Source: Hymenopellis radicata (Eukaryota; Basidiomycota; Agaricomycetes; Agaricales; Physalacriaceae). Taken from it: DNA of 64,000 bases. The notes beneath the pieces were generated by a model. It ran no database searches and was not told the DNA's origin. It saw only the letters and a program-made list of their open reading frames with translations. The stretch's first letter is position 1. Every line of letters begins with the position of its first letter. The translations under genes and the position numbers were made by a program. Where the stretch lies: NCBI GenBank assembly GCA_015501595.1, contig JADNRX010000116.1, positions 62,001 through 126,000 on the forward strand, given 5' to 3'. Positions 1 to 11,090 of this stretch are shown in pieces.

Positions 1-1090
1 GTGAATCGCAGTTCAGGTGCATCCTGGGGACCGCATAGTGGTTCAGATAGGGCTGTTGCATCATTGGGAGGTGGCAGAAGGTGCGTCACATACCTCAGAA
101 CTGCAGCGAGAGCTTGTCTTACGGGACGGTTACGGGTACCCGTACAAGCCGTAACCGTACGCCGTAGCATACGGTTATGGTGCGGAGCCCTAGATCATGC
201 TGGGTTTACGGTGCTCAGAGCGAAAGTGCAGCGCAAGGGGTACGACTAAGTACATTGAATCCCACCATTACATAGATCTACTTGTAGACTATGTGTGAAA
301 TGAATTTGTCCCACTCTTTATTGCACGAGATAGTACCTAAAGTACAATAGAGTATCCTAAGTACTTGAAGATGAGAAACACTATCAAGAACCCGATGCTT
401 AGCAGTGAGCACGGAGTTGGTGAGAGACAAAGACGTGACTAAGTACAGCGAGGAATTCTCTTGTCGTTATTTTGTATTATAGGCCTATAAATCGACGTCG
501 ACAGGAAAGGTTCGAGCCTCGCCGCTTGTCGGCCCATGCCCACTATATCTGGTACTCTAATCACTCTCAACTCAATGATGTTACAGCCGCTTTGGTGCCT
601 CGTCAGGTGAAAGCCTACATAGCACGTTTTGGCTAGGTATACGGATGATTTAAAGCATCAGATATCTCGGCTCTTACATGGTACTGGTGAGCTGCAAGCT
701 CGGGCCCATTACATCGGCGATTGTCCTAGACCCTTCATATGGATGCCGGTGGTGTGCGTTCCGCAGGTTTGGCAGATCCTGCTCAGCAACGTCAATTGCA
801 GCCCTTTCAGCTTCCGGTATAGGCGGGTGTCTACCTAAGTGATGGCCTTGAAACGCGTGCATGTCGCATTGCTTCAAGTAATTATAAGTACTGTGGCGGG
901 TTTCCGGAGAGGGCTGTCGACATATTTCCGTCTAATGGTCATCAGATCTGTTCAGTACTGTTTGCGTACTCTGTTACACGACCGATAGCTTGGAAGGCAG
1001 GCAGGCTGTCAGTGTACCTCACTACAGACAGTGACACCGGCACGAGGACCGCCGAGCGGAGATCAAAATGCGCATCTCAAAGTGGTAATC
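1..1090. other. No supported gene
   Basis: The open frames here are short, show no recognisable domain and have no paired splice signals or nearby promoter. I see nothing I can support in this stretch. Confidence 0.5.
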
Positions 1091-1224
1091 GAACTTGCCT
1101 CCGCCCATCATTAACCTCGCCTTATTACCGCGTTCTGGACAGGCGTTAGGCTCTCCAGACGTACAAATTACTCAGATTCGACGCTTGCTCGCGCTCAACC
1201 TCCTCGGCCGTGGTTACCGTCAGC

Positions 1225-1232
1225 TATATATA
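1225..1232 (+). promoter_or_regulatory. TATA box of the F-box-like gene
   Basis: TATATATA lies about 125 nt upstream of the ATG at 1358. It is followed by a pyrimidine-rich tract, as in many fungal core promoters. The assignment rests on position and sequence only. Confidence 0.5.
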
Positions 1233-1357
1233 CCCTTCTACTTGATTGACACTGCCCATCAAAATCTATCCTCGCCCGCCTCCCCGGGACCATCTTACTC
1301 TTTACAGACATTATATCTGCTCAAAAGTAGACTCCTCCTCTCACCCTGTCGAATACG

Positions 1358-2395
1358 ATGTCGGTACCCTCTCTGCTTGACACGTTTCCCGAAGAACTGC
1401 TCGAGCGGATTCTGTACTTTTGCGTCGTGGCAGCACCGGATCCTCAGGCGTCTCGCCCGTCCTGGCAGCCACAGCGCCGCCGCGCTTATACCCGTCTCAC
1501 ACCGCTACTCGTCTGCAAATCATTCTATCGCATTGCTCTCCCACATTACTACCACACTGTCCATTTGACGACACCCGAGCAGTCCTCATGTTTACGCACC
1601 CTTCTCAGGCGGCGTACGTATCTAGCGCGCAGCGTACGTAGGCTTGTCGTAACGTGCGTTGCCAGCGATACATCTCCTGCAATGCGGCTTTGCACTGGTC
1701 TGACGGCGTTGGACGTTACCCTTGACCCCTACGCCGATTCCGAGTCGTTTTGCGATACGCTGGAGACGCTGGAGAATATGACGTGCTTCACTTTGCGCAA
1801 GCAGCACAATATATACCTTACCATGCCGTCCGTACGGCGGTTCATGACACGAATAGCCGCGACTATAGCGGCTTGGCCCCGCCTAGTGAGTTTTCTCCCG
1901 TTTTCATTCAATCACTAAACTCAACTGTCTCTACAGGAAAGCGCGAATTTGGCGTTCCGCCTATCAGACGATGACGGTCCCGTGTCTGGAATTGCCCAAG
2001 CCCTCTCATTCGCTCCGTCGTTGCGGTCATTCTCCACCGAGATCCCAAGCCTATGGAATGAAGCGATCCTGCGTATTAGCCACAACCCAAAGTTGGAAAA
2101 GATCGTTTTGGGAGGCGAGGATGCTGCGCGTGGCGGGGGGTTGTACATGGTCCAGGCGCGCAAGCATCCGCGATTGGCGGAGCTCATCAAGAACGGAACG
2201 TACGTGATCGTCTGGCTTGGTGCTTGGGTTTTTCGGCTTATGGAGAGCTATTGTAGCCCGATGATACGGACGAGAGCGCATACGATGATTGTGCCTCCGA
2301 AGATGGTTTCGTCGCTGTCGGAGGTTGTGAAGGGCGCGCCGACGCCTCAGGTTGCGAGACATCGGAGTTTGAAGAAGGGAGGGCGGTTTTGTTGA
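1358..2395 (+). CDS. F-box-like protein, two exons
   Basis: Exon 1 (1358-1885) and exon 2 (1937-2395) join in phase 0 across a 51-nt GTGAGT...CTACAG intron and encode about 328 aa. The N-terminus, with TFPEELLERILYFC at residues 9-22, matches the start of an F-box helix. It is followed by LLVCKSFYRIALPHYYHTVHL, which resembles the rest of an F-box-like domain in Agaricomycete proteins. The remainder is LRR-like without clear repeats (for example APSLRSFSTEIPSLWNEA). Known F-box proteins recruit substrates to SCF ubiquitin ligases; that role is inferred from the family, and the substrate is unknown. The start has a TATA box upstream and no in-frame ATG before it. Such genes are highly expanded in mushrooms, so a specific function cannot be named. 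Confidence 0.75.
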
Positions 2396-2691
2396 TGGAC
2401 TTCATGATTGTTTTCTTGCACGAATGTACTGTACTTGGTTTGGGCAGGTTTCATAATGACTTTCATGCGTTCATGTACGTTGTTCAGCTTGTTGCAGGTT
2501 GTTTTGCGAGCCTCTTTTTGTTGGCGTGCAGTGCCTAAAACAGCAAGAGCCACTTTCCAAAATTGATGCATGATTTCCGAGTGTGGCTGTGTCGCCAATG
2601 TTTCCTTCCAATCAGACCGTTGATCACACGACGCTCGCTCGACGACGACAGCGGCGGGCGACGTTCTCTGACAGCCTTTCTCGCCGTCACT

Positions 2692-4518
2692 ATGAATTTG
2701 AAGCTTGTCTATCGCGCTTTACGCAAGATATCCGACTGGACCGTCTACGGCTTTTACTCTGAAGTCTATGTCGAAGGTACAGAAAATGTGCCCAACGACG
2801 GGCCCATCATCATGTACGCCGCCGTTCTGTCCAAAAATGTCACCTACTGACTGCTCGGCAGCGCGTCGAACCACGCCAACGAGATTATCGACGTCGCGAC
2901 CCTTGGCAAGTTCCCAGCCCTCTTCTATACATAGTACGCTGACGCGCCATCAAGCTGTAACAATACCCCAACGTCGACACGTCTCATTCTGGGCAAAATC
3001 CACGCTATTCACCAACCCCGTCTTTCGTTCCATTCTTTCATCTTCTGGCGCGATCCCCGTGCAGCGCAATCCCAATCGCGACGACGGGTCGTCCAAGGCG
3101 GCGCTGTTCAGGTCGTCGAGTATCGCTTTGGCTTCTGGCAAAGTCATCGCGGTGTTCTCGGAAGGCGCGAGCTATACCGAGCCCACGATTGTGCAGGTGT
3201 TGAGCGGGACGGCGTGGGCTGCTGTGGAGTATACGCGTTGGCGCAGAAAGGAGCACGACGCAGGGAAGGATGTGGTTATCGTTCCTGTGGGTTTGGTGTA
3301 TACCGACAAGGCGACGTTTGATAGCGGTGTGAGTGATTTTCTTTGCTTTGCAATTGACGTGATTATAATGAATGCAGTTACGCGTGCAATATGGGACGCC
3401 TATACGCATGTCGGATTATGTTGAGGAGCTCTTTGATGTACCGCCCGGCGCGAATCCGGATGACGTTGCGTATCGTGTCGTCCAGAAGGTTACTCAGCGT
3501 ATTGAACAACAGTTGTTCGCTATGACTATTAACGCTAGCGATTGGGAGACTTTATATGCCGCGGAGACTTTACGTGCCATTGTGGCTCCTCAATTGGTTC
3601 TTAAGGACTGGGTTTCCGTTTCTCAGCAGTACGTTTCCCCCACTACTACAATCAGCTCCAGCTCATTCATTATCTTATAGATTAGTCGACCTTCTATCTG
3701 ACCCAGCTCCTTCATCTCCTCTCGGTCGCGCAAAGGAGTCTCTCATCAAGTACTACTCCCTCCTCCACTACACCTCCTTGTCGCACAGTGACCTCGTGTC
3801 CCTCCCATCATGTGTCTCTCGAATACATTATATTATGGAACTCGCCCTTCCGTCTCTCAGCACGATCATTTTAGCACCGTTCTACGCCCCAGCTCTGCTC
3901 CTCCATCTCCCCGCATGTGTCGCTGCCGAGCTCATGCTGAAGGTGCTTTCGATTAGGGAGGAGCCAGAGGGGTTTGGACAGTACCGAGCAGTTGGGGGAG
4001 GATTCGGAGCGGGCGTGGCGGCTGCCGCTTTACTGTGGCATGGGCGATTGATGGAGTGGGTTTCATCGCAGCCTCGCGGATGGGTAGGCAGCTGTCTGTC
4101 ATACTTGGCAGTTGGCTGGATCATAGTGCGGTGTTATGCGCGCTTGGCGCCTGGGTTACATCGACGGTACGTACACTTTTTTAAAAACTCAACCTCGCAT
4201 TTATGGGGTGTTAGACTGAAACGAGCTCTTGTCTCGTATCGGATTCTGCTTGGGGTTTTGTCGCCGCGCGATCCTGGACTGGATGTGGGGCCGTACACCA
4301 AGTTGCCGCCGCCGCCGCCGAGTAATGCGTTTATAAGGAGGCATGGGCGTACGTCTTCGGAGTTTTGGGATAAGAGGGAGAAGGAGGGAAACAGGGAGGC
4401 GCCGCCGCCGGTTGCGGGGAGGAAGTTGGTTAGGGCCGTGTTGGAGCAGAGGGAGGAGACTGAGAGGGTGGTTAAGAGTGTTTTGGAAGAAGTGGGCCTC
4501 AGGAATTTGGATTTGTAA
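2692..4518 (+). CDS. Glycerol-3-phosphate acyltransferase, fungal Sct1/Gpt2 type (G1)
   Basis: Six exons (2692-2813, 2862-2905, 2955-3328, 3378-3628, 3681-4166, 4215-4518) join in frame to about 526 aa. The family acylates sn-glycerol-3-phosphate at position 1 in the ER, the first step of glycerolipid synthesis. Motif I reads SNHANEIID (residues about 43-51), an H-x5-D variant as in fungal GPATs. The acceptor block GAIPVQRNPNRDDGSSKAA follows. Motif III is VFSEGASYTEP, where the family has FPEGTS, so Pro and Thr are replaced. C-terminal hydrophobic segments (for example AGVAAAALLWHG and WVGSCLSYLAVGWIIV) suggest membrane anchoring. Intron 2 (2906-2954) has a GC donor (GCAAGT). This is the only one of four GPAT copies with an intact 5' end and open frame; the motif III changes leave its activity uncertain. 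Confidence 0.8.
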
Positions 4519-5024
4519 GATATGTGCATATTTCCCAAGTCATCATCCTCCAGTACTGAGGATGGGCCTAGTATATAGATATAGATTGCAAGACACAAAT
4601 GTACTGTCTCAAGCTTGTATATCTTCTCACTTGCATCCTGGAATTCTACCCAGATAGAGAAGGGATGGTATTCCTAAGATGCTTCAGATCCATACAGTTC
4701 TTGACTACATACAGCAAAAGTACATCTCTTGTCATTCAAGAAGCTGTCAGGCTATGTTGGGTTGTGCAACAGCATGGGATTCCGGCCACTTCTTCTTCCT
4801 TCAATTTGGCTCACCTCTGTTTCCGACCAGAACAGTTAATTTATCAGACCCATCACTCACCTCCATTTCTCCATTGTCTCAAAGACCGCTGTTTTGTAGG
4901 CTTCAATGTAAATTACTGCTTACAATGTCAATCAGCTCCGGCATGTAAGTACCGTTGATGGCGATCATGGCCGTGCATTCTCTCCTTCCTCCCTCCAAGG
5001 GCTGGTGTTTCTGCCGGCGCTGAG
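4519..5024. other. Intergenic between G1 and D1
   Basis: This is the 3' flank of G1 and 5' flank of D1. Part of it (around 4780-4820) reappears inverted at about 39530-39560 upstream of D4, showing that D1 and D4 share upstream sequence. No gene was seen. Confidence 0.5.
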
Positions 5025-5746
5025 ATGTCCGAACGGTCAGAATCTCCACCGGATAATGTTAACACTAAAGTGCCCGTGTCACCTCGGCAGCAGGCTACTT
5101 CAGCACCCACAGCACCACACGCAGAAAAGGCTTTCTTCGGGGCGTTGAAGCAGGACGCGCCAAGGCAACAGCATCCTGTTTTCAACGACGACTACGAGGA
5201 GCGGTTTCCCGAAGATCCTTACTGCGAGGAAATTGCACCCAATGCGCGGGTCTGGCGCACGTATGTTGAAGAGGCGGGGCTTTTGACGCGGTCATGGTCG
5301 GACAATCTCGTGATGGGCTCGATGTAATGCTCGTATTTGTATGTTCCCTTTCTTTTTGAAATTGTCATTATTAAATATGAAGACAGGCTGGTCTCTTCTC
5401 AGCGGTTGTCACGTCCTTTTTGGTGCAGATATCCCAGAAGCTGGAAGCAGATTTTTCAGAGATGTCTGCTATCCTTATGCACGATCTTGTCCTTGTCCAG
5501 CTTTCTATGGTCGCGGGTTCATCTGGTTCCAATCTCACAGCTCCCTCGGTCGATCCCACTATGGCGTTTAGCCCCGACACCATCACTGTTTGGATTAACG
5601 GACTATGGGCCGTGAGTCTCGCTGCAAGCCTCGTCGTGGCTCTCGCCGCCGTGCTGGTGAAGCAGTGGCTGCACCACTACACGTCGCTCCCTTCCGGAAC
5701 ACCCGGCACGCGCAGCCACGTCCGCCAATTGTCTGTTACTAGTTAG
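5025..5746 (+). pseudogene. DUF6535 gene, truncated and frameshifted (D1)
   Basis: Exon 1 (5025-5338) begins MSERSESPPDNVNTK and matches the complete copy D3. It has one base fewer near 5274-5279 (GGCGGGG against GGCGGCGG in D2 and D3), which shifts the frame to an early stop. Exon 2 begins at 5387 after a 48-nt intron. It encodes the first membrane-proximal half (AGLFSAVVTSF, then WINGLWAVSLAASLVVALAAV and VKQWLHHY). Homology to D3 ends abruptly at 5729 inside codons for SHVRQ, and the frame stops six codons later. The C-terminal 730 or so residues are absent. It cannot make the full protein; a short product would hold at most two predicted membrane helices. Confidence 0.8.
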
Positions 5747-5866
5747 TGTAATGAACGAAGGAATGGATTTTGTTCCCAGGGTGTTGCGGACGTAGAATTC
5801 TTTCTTCGCTACTAGCGTGAACAGCGACAGTGGATATTCGACGCAGGTTCACAAGACGCAGTATGG
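5730..5866 (+). repeat. Repeat R, internal fragment at the left edge of X1
   Basis: About 135 bp share the order TGTCTGTTA, TTTTGTTCCCA, GCGGACGTAGAATTCTTTCT and CAGGTTCACAAG with longer R copies at 30489-31031 and (inverted) 33362-33943. The truncation of DUF6535 in D1 and D2 lies exactly at the start of this fragment, so R may have been a recombination substrate. Confidence 0.6.
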
Positions 5867-6120
5867 CTCTGCTCACTGTTGACGCGGTCACTCGTATTTG
5901 TATGTCTATCGCGTAACATGTTGTACATTGGGGCTACGGCCATGGCGTACATTGACATATATGAATACATGCAGTTCTAACTACTACTTGAACAATGGGT
6001 TAGCATTAAAAAACTTTTGTGCACCTCCGCCCGAGTCTTCGTCGGTTCTACTAGAGACACGCCTTCACGTTGTCATCCCCCTCTTCTTCGTGCAGGGCAG
6101 TGCGCTGAAGTTGGATCCCT

Positions 6121-8033
6121 GAGGAGACCGCGTCAGCTAGAGCGTGCGTGAGGATAAAAGTAGAAACTTACTTAGAGGGTCGAGGTGCTCTCCAGCCCGG
6201 GGGATGTATGGAAATCGGAAGCCTGCCCCGCGATAATCTGGCGCACGTCTACATGCCTCGCCCATGTAACCAGAGTCGACTGTTGTGAATAAAATGTTGA
6301 GAACAAGACACACTTGTTAATACTTACTTACAGTAGTCGGCCGCGCTGACCTGCGCGAAGAACAGTGTTCAAGGTGCAGAAACAGGAGCACGGCGTATGC
6401 GAGAAGGCTCGGTGCGAGTCTCTACATAGACGATTCAGCTGTGAGAAACTCAGACGATACATTCTACTTACCAGTGAAGATCCTTCGGGCGGGAATCACC
6501 AAGACAGCTAGCCGGGTCATCGGTCATAGCTGTAAGAAACAATGAGTTCGAACTTCGAAGAAGGTCGACGGATATCTGCGACACGTACCTTCCCATCGCG
6601 AAAGAACAACGGTTCAGCTGGCATGTAGCCGAGTGCATCGTTGCCGTCCAAAGGTTCATAGCGACTGTTCAGAATCTCAGTATCAATCTACTTACAGGCA
6701 AGATAATGCTTACGGGGCAGAAAGGCCAACGAAGCGAACACAACAGTAATGGTTGCTTCCCTTCGTAAATACACCCTGCAGGAAGGGAATCCATTGATTG
6801 ACAGAGTCGATAGAGAACATGGAGACTACTCACCCACGGCGAAGTAGGCGACAGTCACGAGTAAGACTGACTGTCGAGAATCGCTTTAGCAGACGTCGGG
6901 CCCATTTCTGAAGGGAGTCGGTTGTTATGTATGTCGTGTTAAGTCGTCAGCGAGCCAGCATACCCTGGCAGAAATCCAAGCGAGTCTATAGATTAACGAT
7001 TGAGTTAAGGTCCAAGTAAACAACGCCTCGACTTACCAGTCCCAGTTCCTTCACGTCGTGGATGATGTCTGTAACGAGTGGTTAGTTGACACAGCTTTAT
7101 GAGCGTCTTGAACAACGCACCGGTAGGCATGATGGCTTGAAGGACATATGATCGTACAGTCGGCGCGTAGCCAAACTGTCGTTCACCGGCACGTAGCCAA
7201 GTGAATTAGGAGACATGACTGTTGGCCTCTCCTTCATTGTCGTCGTCCAAATTTGTTTCTGTGGTCATGACGGACCGTCGGTGCGCGAGAAGACGGGACT
7301 CTGGATAGGCATTTGAGTCAAGAGAGGCGGAGAATGGTCAGTGAAGGACGTACCAAGGAGACGCCCTCGAGATGTCTGCAATAACCGTTAAGCGGGATTG
7401 AAGGGTGAAGGTGAGAGAAGACGTACCCAGTGGCTAAAGAGCAACGTCCATTCGTCGTCGCTGTCGCTGTCGTCATAGCGCGTTGTTAGGGCGTACGAAT
7501 GTCCAAGCGTGGGCACTACCAACCGGGAGGAAAATCTGGGACGGCCATTAATGAGCGTAGACGTCAACGTCGACCAATGACCACGTACCAAGCATTCGAC
7601 CACCTGAGAACACGGGCTCTTGTCGTAAGTGTATTTGAAGAGTCGGTGCATAGCCGCCAACGTTGAACATTGAAGGTGAGAGTCGGGGTGACGAGAGCCT
7701 GCAAATAGCGCTGTTCAGAAACCTCGGCGACGGACGTAAAGGAGAGACGACGACGAAGGAGGCAGGTATCTGCGAGCGGGAAAGAGTCAACACGGTGAGA
7801 TCATGGTAAGAGGAAGGAAGCCTACCCGTGACGATCAACGGGTTAAGCGCCGGTCACGCTTCTGACGCGTCGGGCAGACAATGGCGAGAACGTCGGCGTC
7901 GACGACGAGAGCGTCTCTACAATGAGTGAGAAAAGTATAGAGCAGAGAATGGAGCGAGAAGGCAGACTGCGAGAGAAGGAGAGACGAGGAGGGAAAGGAA
8001 GTGGGTGATGATGGAATTGGTGGGATCCCGTCG
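6121..8033 (-). CDS. Probable intron-rich gene of unknown function in X1
   Basis: Reading the minus strand, about a dozen GTAAGT/GTACGT-like donors are paired at 45-60 nt with CAG/TAG acceptors, many with a CTGAC-like branch site. This leaves exons of about 20-150 nt. Several exons encode related peptides: GYAPTLQIHLRQEPVFSGG (about 7590-7650), FGYAPTVRSYVLQAIMPTG (about 7125-7180) and LGYMPAEPLFFRDGK (about 6595-6640). Recurrence of a peptide motif across exons argues for a real coding history. I could not fix the start codon or a continuous frame, and I recognise no family. A TATA-like site lies upstream at 8034-8043. The exact exon set is unresolved; decay is possible. Confidence 0.35.
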
Positions 8034-8043
8034 CCTTTTATTG
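8034..8043 (-). promoter_or_regulatory. TATA-like site for the minus-strand gene in X1
   Basis: On the minus strand AATAAAAGG is followed about 30-100 nt downstream by pyrimidine-rich sequence (TCTCTCCTTCTCTC), as in fungal transcription starts. The equivalent site in X2 is at 19102-19111. Confidence 0.35.
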
Positions 8044-8236
8044 TGTTTCCAATGGCAGAGACTCCAAGCGAAACGTAAAAGGACTCCAGTGATCGGGCGC
8101 CGTGATCCTGGAACATTGGTTGAGGCGGGAACTTCGGAACTTGTTGGCGGATTATTCGGACGCCACGGGAACCAGCTTTTAGCGTCCTACGCGATTTAAG
8201 CTCCATGAGCGCGTAACAATAGCGAAAATATCTCAC

Positions 8237-10364
8237 CTTGAAGCATTATTCTTGAACTACGAGACTTGTCTGACCCGACTGTAGCCAAGTGAACTAAACC
8301 AAGAAGACTTGTCTCCTCCTCGCGAATGCACGATACCAGTGTTCTCATCGTATTGGTGGCAGATCTTCTAGCGCCAAGACAAAAAAGGTCGTTTCAAGGA
8401 GACAACCCTGAGTTCTGATGGGGAGTCAGGATGAGCCGTTTGAAAAACGGAGAACTTACAGATCCCAATTTCGAGGCGGAGATTCGCACCGCTTCGCGTT
8501 GCACTCTCTTCCGTTCTGAACAGGGACAGAGGTCGCCGTTTACGTCCTGATCTACTATCACATGGTCAGCATGAGACTGAAGCGGTTGAATTATGGAAAA
8601 GGCACAAACCTTGAAGGTGTCACATTCAATTCGGGTTTATTGGCGATTTAATGATCTTGTCGGCGGAAATGGCAGTGGAAATACGTCTAGAATAGGTGTA
8701 CAGAAGTGATGATATCTCCAGATTGGGCCAGTTCCGGCGGGAAACGCGAATTCGCGAAATGTGTCGGAGGGATGGAGGAGGAGAACAACGACTTGCGTCA
8801 TTTCCCCGCACCCGCGAGAGTCGAGATAAGATTGTCGAGTCCCCAGAGACGTCATAGGGTCCAGAAAATCCTCGTGCTATCGATAGGCAGGGTCCAGTAC
8901 GCCTCGCTGAGGCGCAGACGCGAAAAGTCGGGATAAAAGCGCGTCCAGTCCTCCAGGCAGCGTCGGAATTCGCATTACGTAAGCTGAAAAGCAGCATGCA
9001 AGTAAAGTCAGGTCCCAGAGAGTCGCCAGAGAGTGCGAGAGGGAGAAAACGCGTAGGTGTAAGCACCTCAAGATCGGCGTGGTCGTGGTTCGATGTCAAG
9101 TGCCACCGATCACTTGGCGTTACCTGGGCTGGATAGAACACTTCTTAGACGGTATTTCCCCGTCAATTCCGAGCCAGTAGGAGGGCTGGAACGTCGACCC
9201 AGTTGGGTATACCCGCTGGACGAGCGGAGGAAATATTCCGTGTTGGACACGGGATATCCACCTTGGCGACACACGAACATCACACTAAGGGTTCATACCA
9301 CCGATCCTACGGGTTTCTGGACTCCCCTGACTGGAAGTTTTCGAGAAGTTCATGTTGGAGGTTTCGGGAGTATTGACTTCGTCCATAATCTTGACAAGTG
9401 GTGTATCGGTTACTCCGTCAATTTCTCCGACTTTGGCTATTTACCATGTTTATGTAGGATATTGTACTAGACTTTGGGTAGTATTCTGGGCATGTGTAGA
9501 CTATCCTACGAGGTATAATTTTCGAGATACAGATTTGACTGGTAAGTAAGGTAACACTTTTGAAGGGTCTGGTTGACTTTCACTTCATTTCGAGCAACAA
9601 GATTTGAACAAAACAGGTGTCATTTCCAAGGTACGCTCCGACAGTATTAGACTATCTACACAAATTCCCTGTATTCTAGGTGGTATCTACGGGGGTACGA
9701 TGCTCCATCCCTTCGAATTCCCGCCACCCAGTCAAGATCTCCACAGCAACGAAACCAAAACGAGATGTCCGTAAACCCGACATAAACAAAATCAGGGTAC
9801 CCAGAGGGCGACGTCGTCGCCGTTGATACGACTTGCAAATGAATTAGCTCCGGGAGTGATCGAAACAAAACTTCACGCACATACCTCGCGCCTCCAAATT
9901 GCAGAGGGTTAATCCTGGATCCGAAGACCCGGAACGACATGCTTCACGAGTCCAGCTTTCTGCTCGTCGTGCCCATCCGCGGCCTAGTCAGCATCGTCCT
10001 CGAAATGTCCCAACTGTGGCGTCCGTTTCGTCCAAGGCACATTCCAGCAGTGAGGATAGAGGAACGCGAGTGCAGTGGCGGCAGCGCCGCTGCCCACTGC
10101 CGTTATAGGAGCCCTGGACACGTTCATTATCCCAGAATTTCGGAGAAATGAATGAACTCACCCAAACGAGTTCCCCGTCCGTTATGTCCAAATTCAGTAA
10201 TAAAACCGAAGGCCGCAAGATCCAGATCGGCATCAATGGGTGCAGTTTAGCCGTGAATCCTTGGAGTGGCGACGGCCGATTCAGTTCGGGCGGAAATATC
10301 GAAGATAACCGCATGGGAAAAGAAAGAAAGTCGGGAGCGCGCTGGATTAGGTGGGAATCCTGGA
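8237..10364. other. X1 central part, no firm gene
   Basis: There are isolated splice-like signals on both strands (for example plus-strand GTAAGT at 9542 and GTACGC at 9697). An open plus frame at 9093-9470 would encode 125 aa of unknown type. Neither strand gives a continuous spliced frame that I can defend. Confidence 0.3.
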
Positions 10365-11090
10365 GGCCGCGAAGCGGCCGACCTGACCTCTGGAAGTTCA
10401 AGACAGATCGAATCTGAACCCCGAATGTACCGAAGTTGATGGGAAGGTGAGCTGAATACTTCGGAAATTAAGGTCAGGAATACTCTCGAAATTGAAGATA
10501 AAATACTCACTTTTTTCTCAGAAAAAAAGCCGGGCCGGCGAGGCCACCATACGCGGGACATATTGAGGATTTCGTGCCCAAAAGGCAGAACCCTTGAAGC
10601 GTGCAGTTCGAAATTGTGGCGGCGTCGCGGGAGGCGGCGCAGCCGCCTTCCCGTTTCCCAATGTCCCAAGTGAGTCAAGTCCGAAGGAGAAACGCTAGCC
10701 GATGTAAGGGCGGAAATCTGTCTTGAAACTGACGAAATTTGATGAAAAACAGAAATGAAATTAAAGTAAAGAATACACACATTTGTCCAGATTCGAAAGC
10801 CTGTCCGGCGAGGACGGCAGATGGCGCCAGAAATCAAGAGCTCGTGTCCAAGAGTCGTTTCAAGTTCCATGTAGTGTATCGAGGCGGCGGCGAAGCCGCC
10901 GACGTTGCCGACGCCTTCAACTGTGAATCTGAATGATTCCCAATACGATTTAATCACAAGGAACAACTCACCAAAGTAGCACGACACGTTACAGCAGTCT
11001 GAGATCAGACAGTGAGAAGTGAGCGTTCAGACAGGCAGAATCGACGCACTTTCCAGAATCCAAAAGCCTGCCGGCGAGGGCATCGACACC
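10365..11090. repeat. Three diverged modules, about 268-bp period, with GC hairpins
   Basis: Perfect 6-bp-stem hairpins sit at 10365-10379 (GGCCGC-GAA-GCGGCC), 10633-10647 (GGCGGC-GCA-GCCGCC) and 10886-10900 (GGCGGC-GAA-GCCGCC). A second landmark, CCGGCGAGG, sits at about 10536, 10806 and 11072, giving spacings of 270 and 266 bp. Between landmarks the sequence is diverged but partly alignable. The minus-strand reading across the second landmark gives LAGQAF-like peptides. The modules could be old exon duplications or a structured non-coding repeat. X2 carries the same set about 11068 bases later. Confidence 0.6.

Noticed and set aside
1..249. Open frame of 82 codons at the window edge
   Set aside because: No domain, arginine/serine-rich noise-like composition, no promoter or splice context; the window edge makes it untestable.
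10247..10987. 246-codon minus-strand open frame in X1 (and its X2 copy)
   Set aside because: It crosses the hairpin modules and likely introns (GTGTATTC...GTCAG, TGAGTATT...TTCAG). Each module is read in a different frame, so it is more likely a chance frame than a protein.
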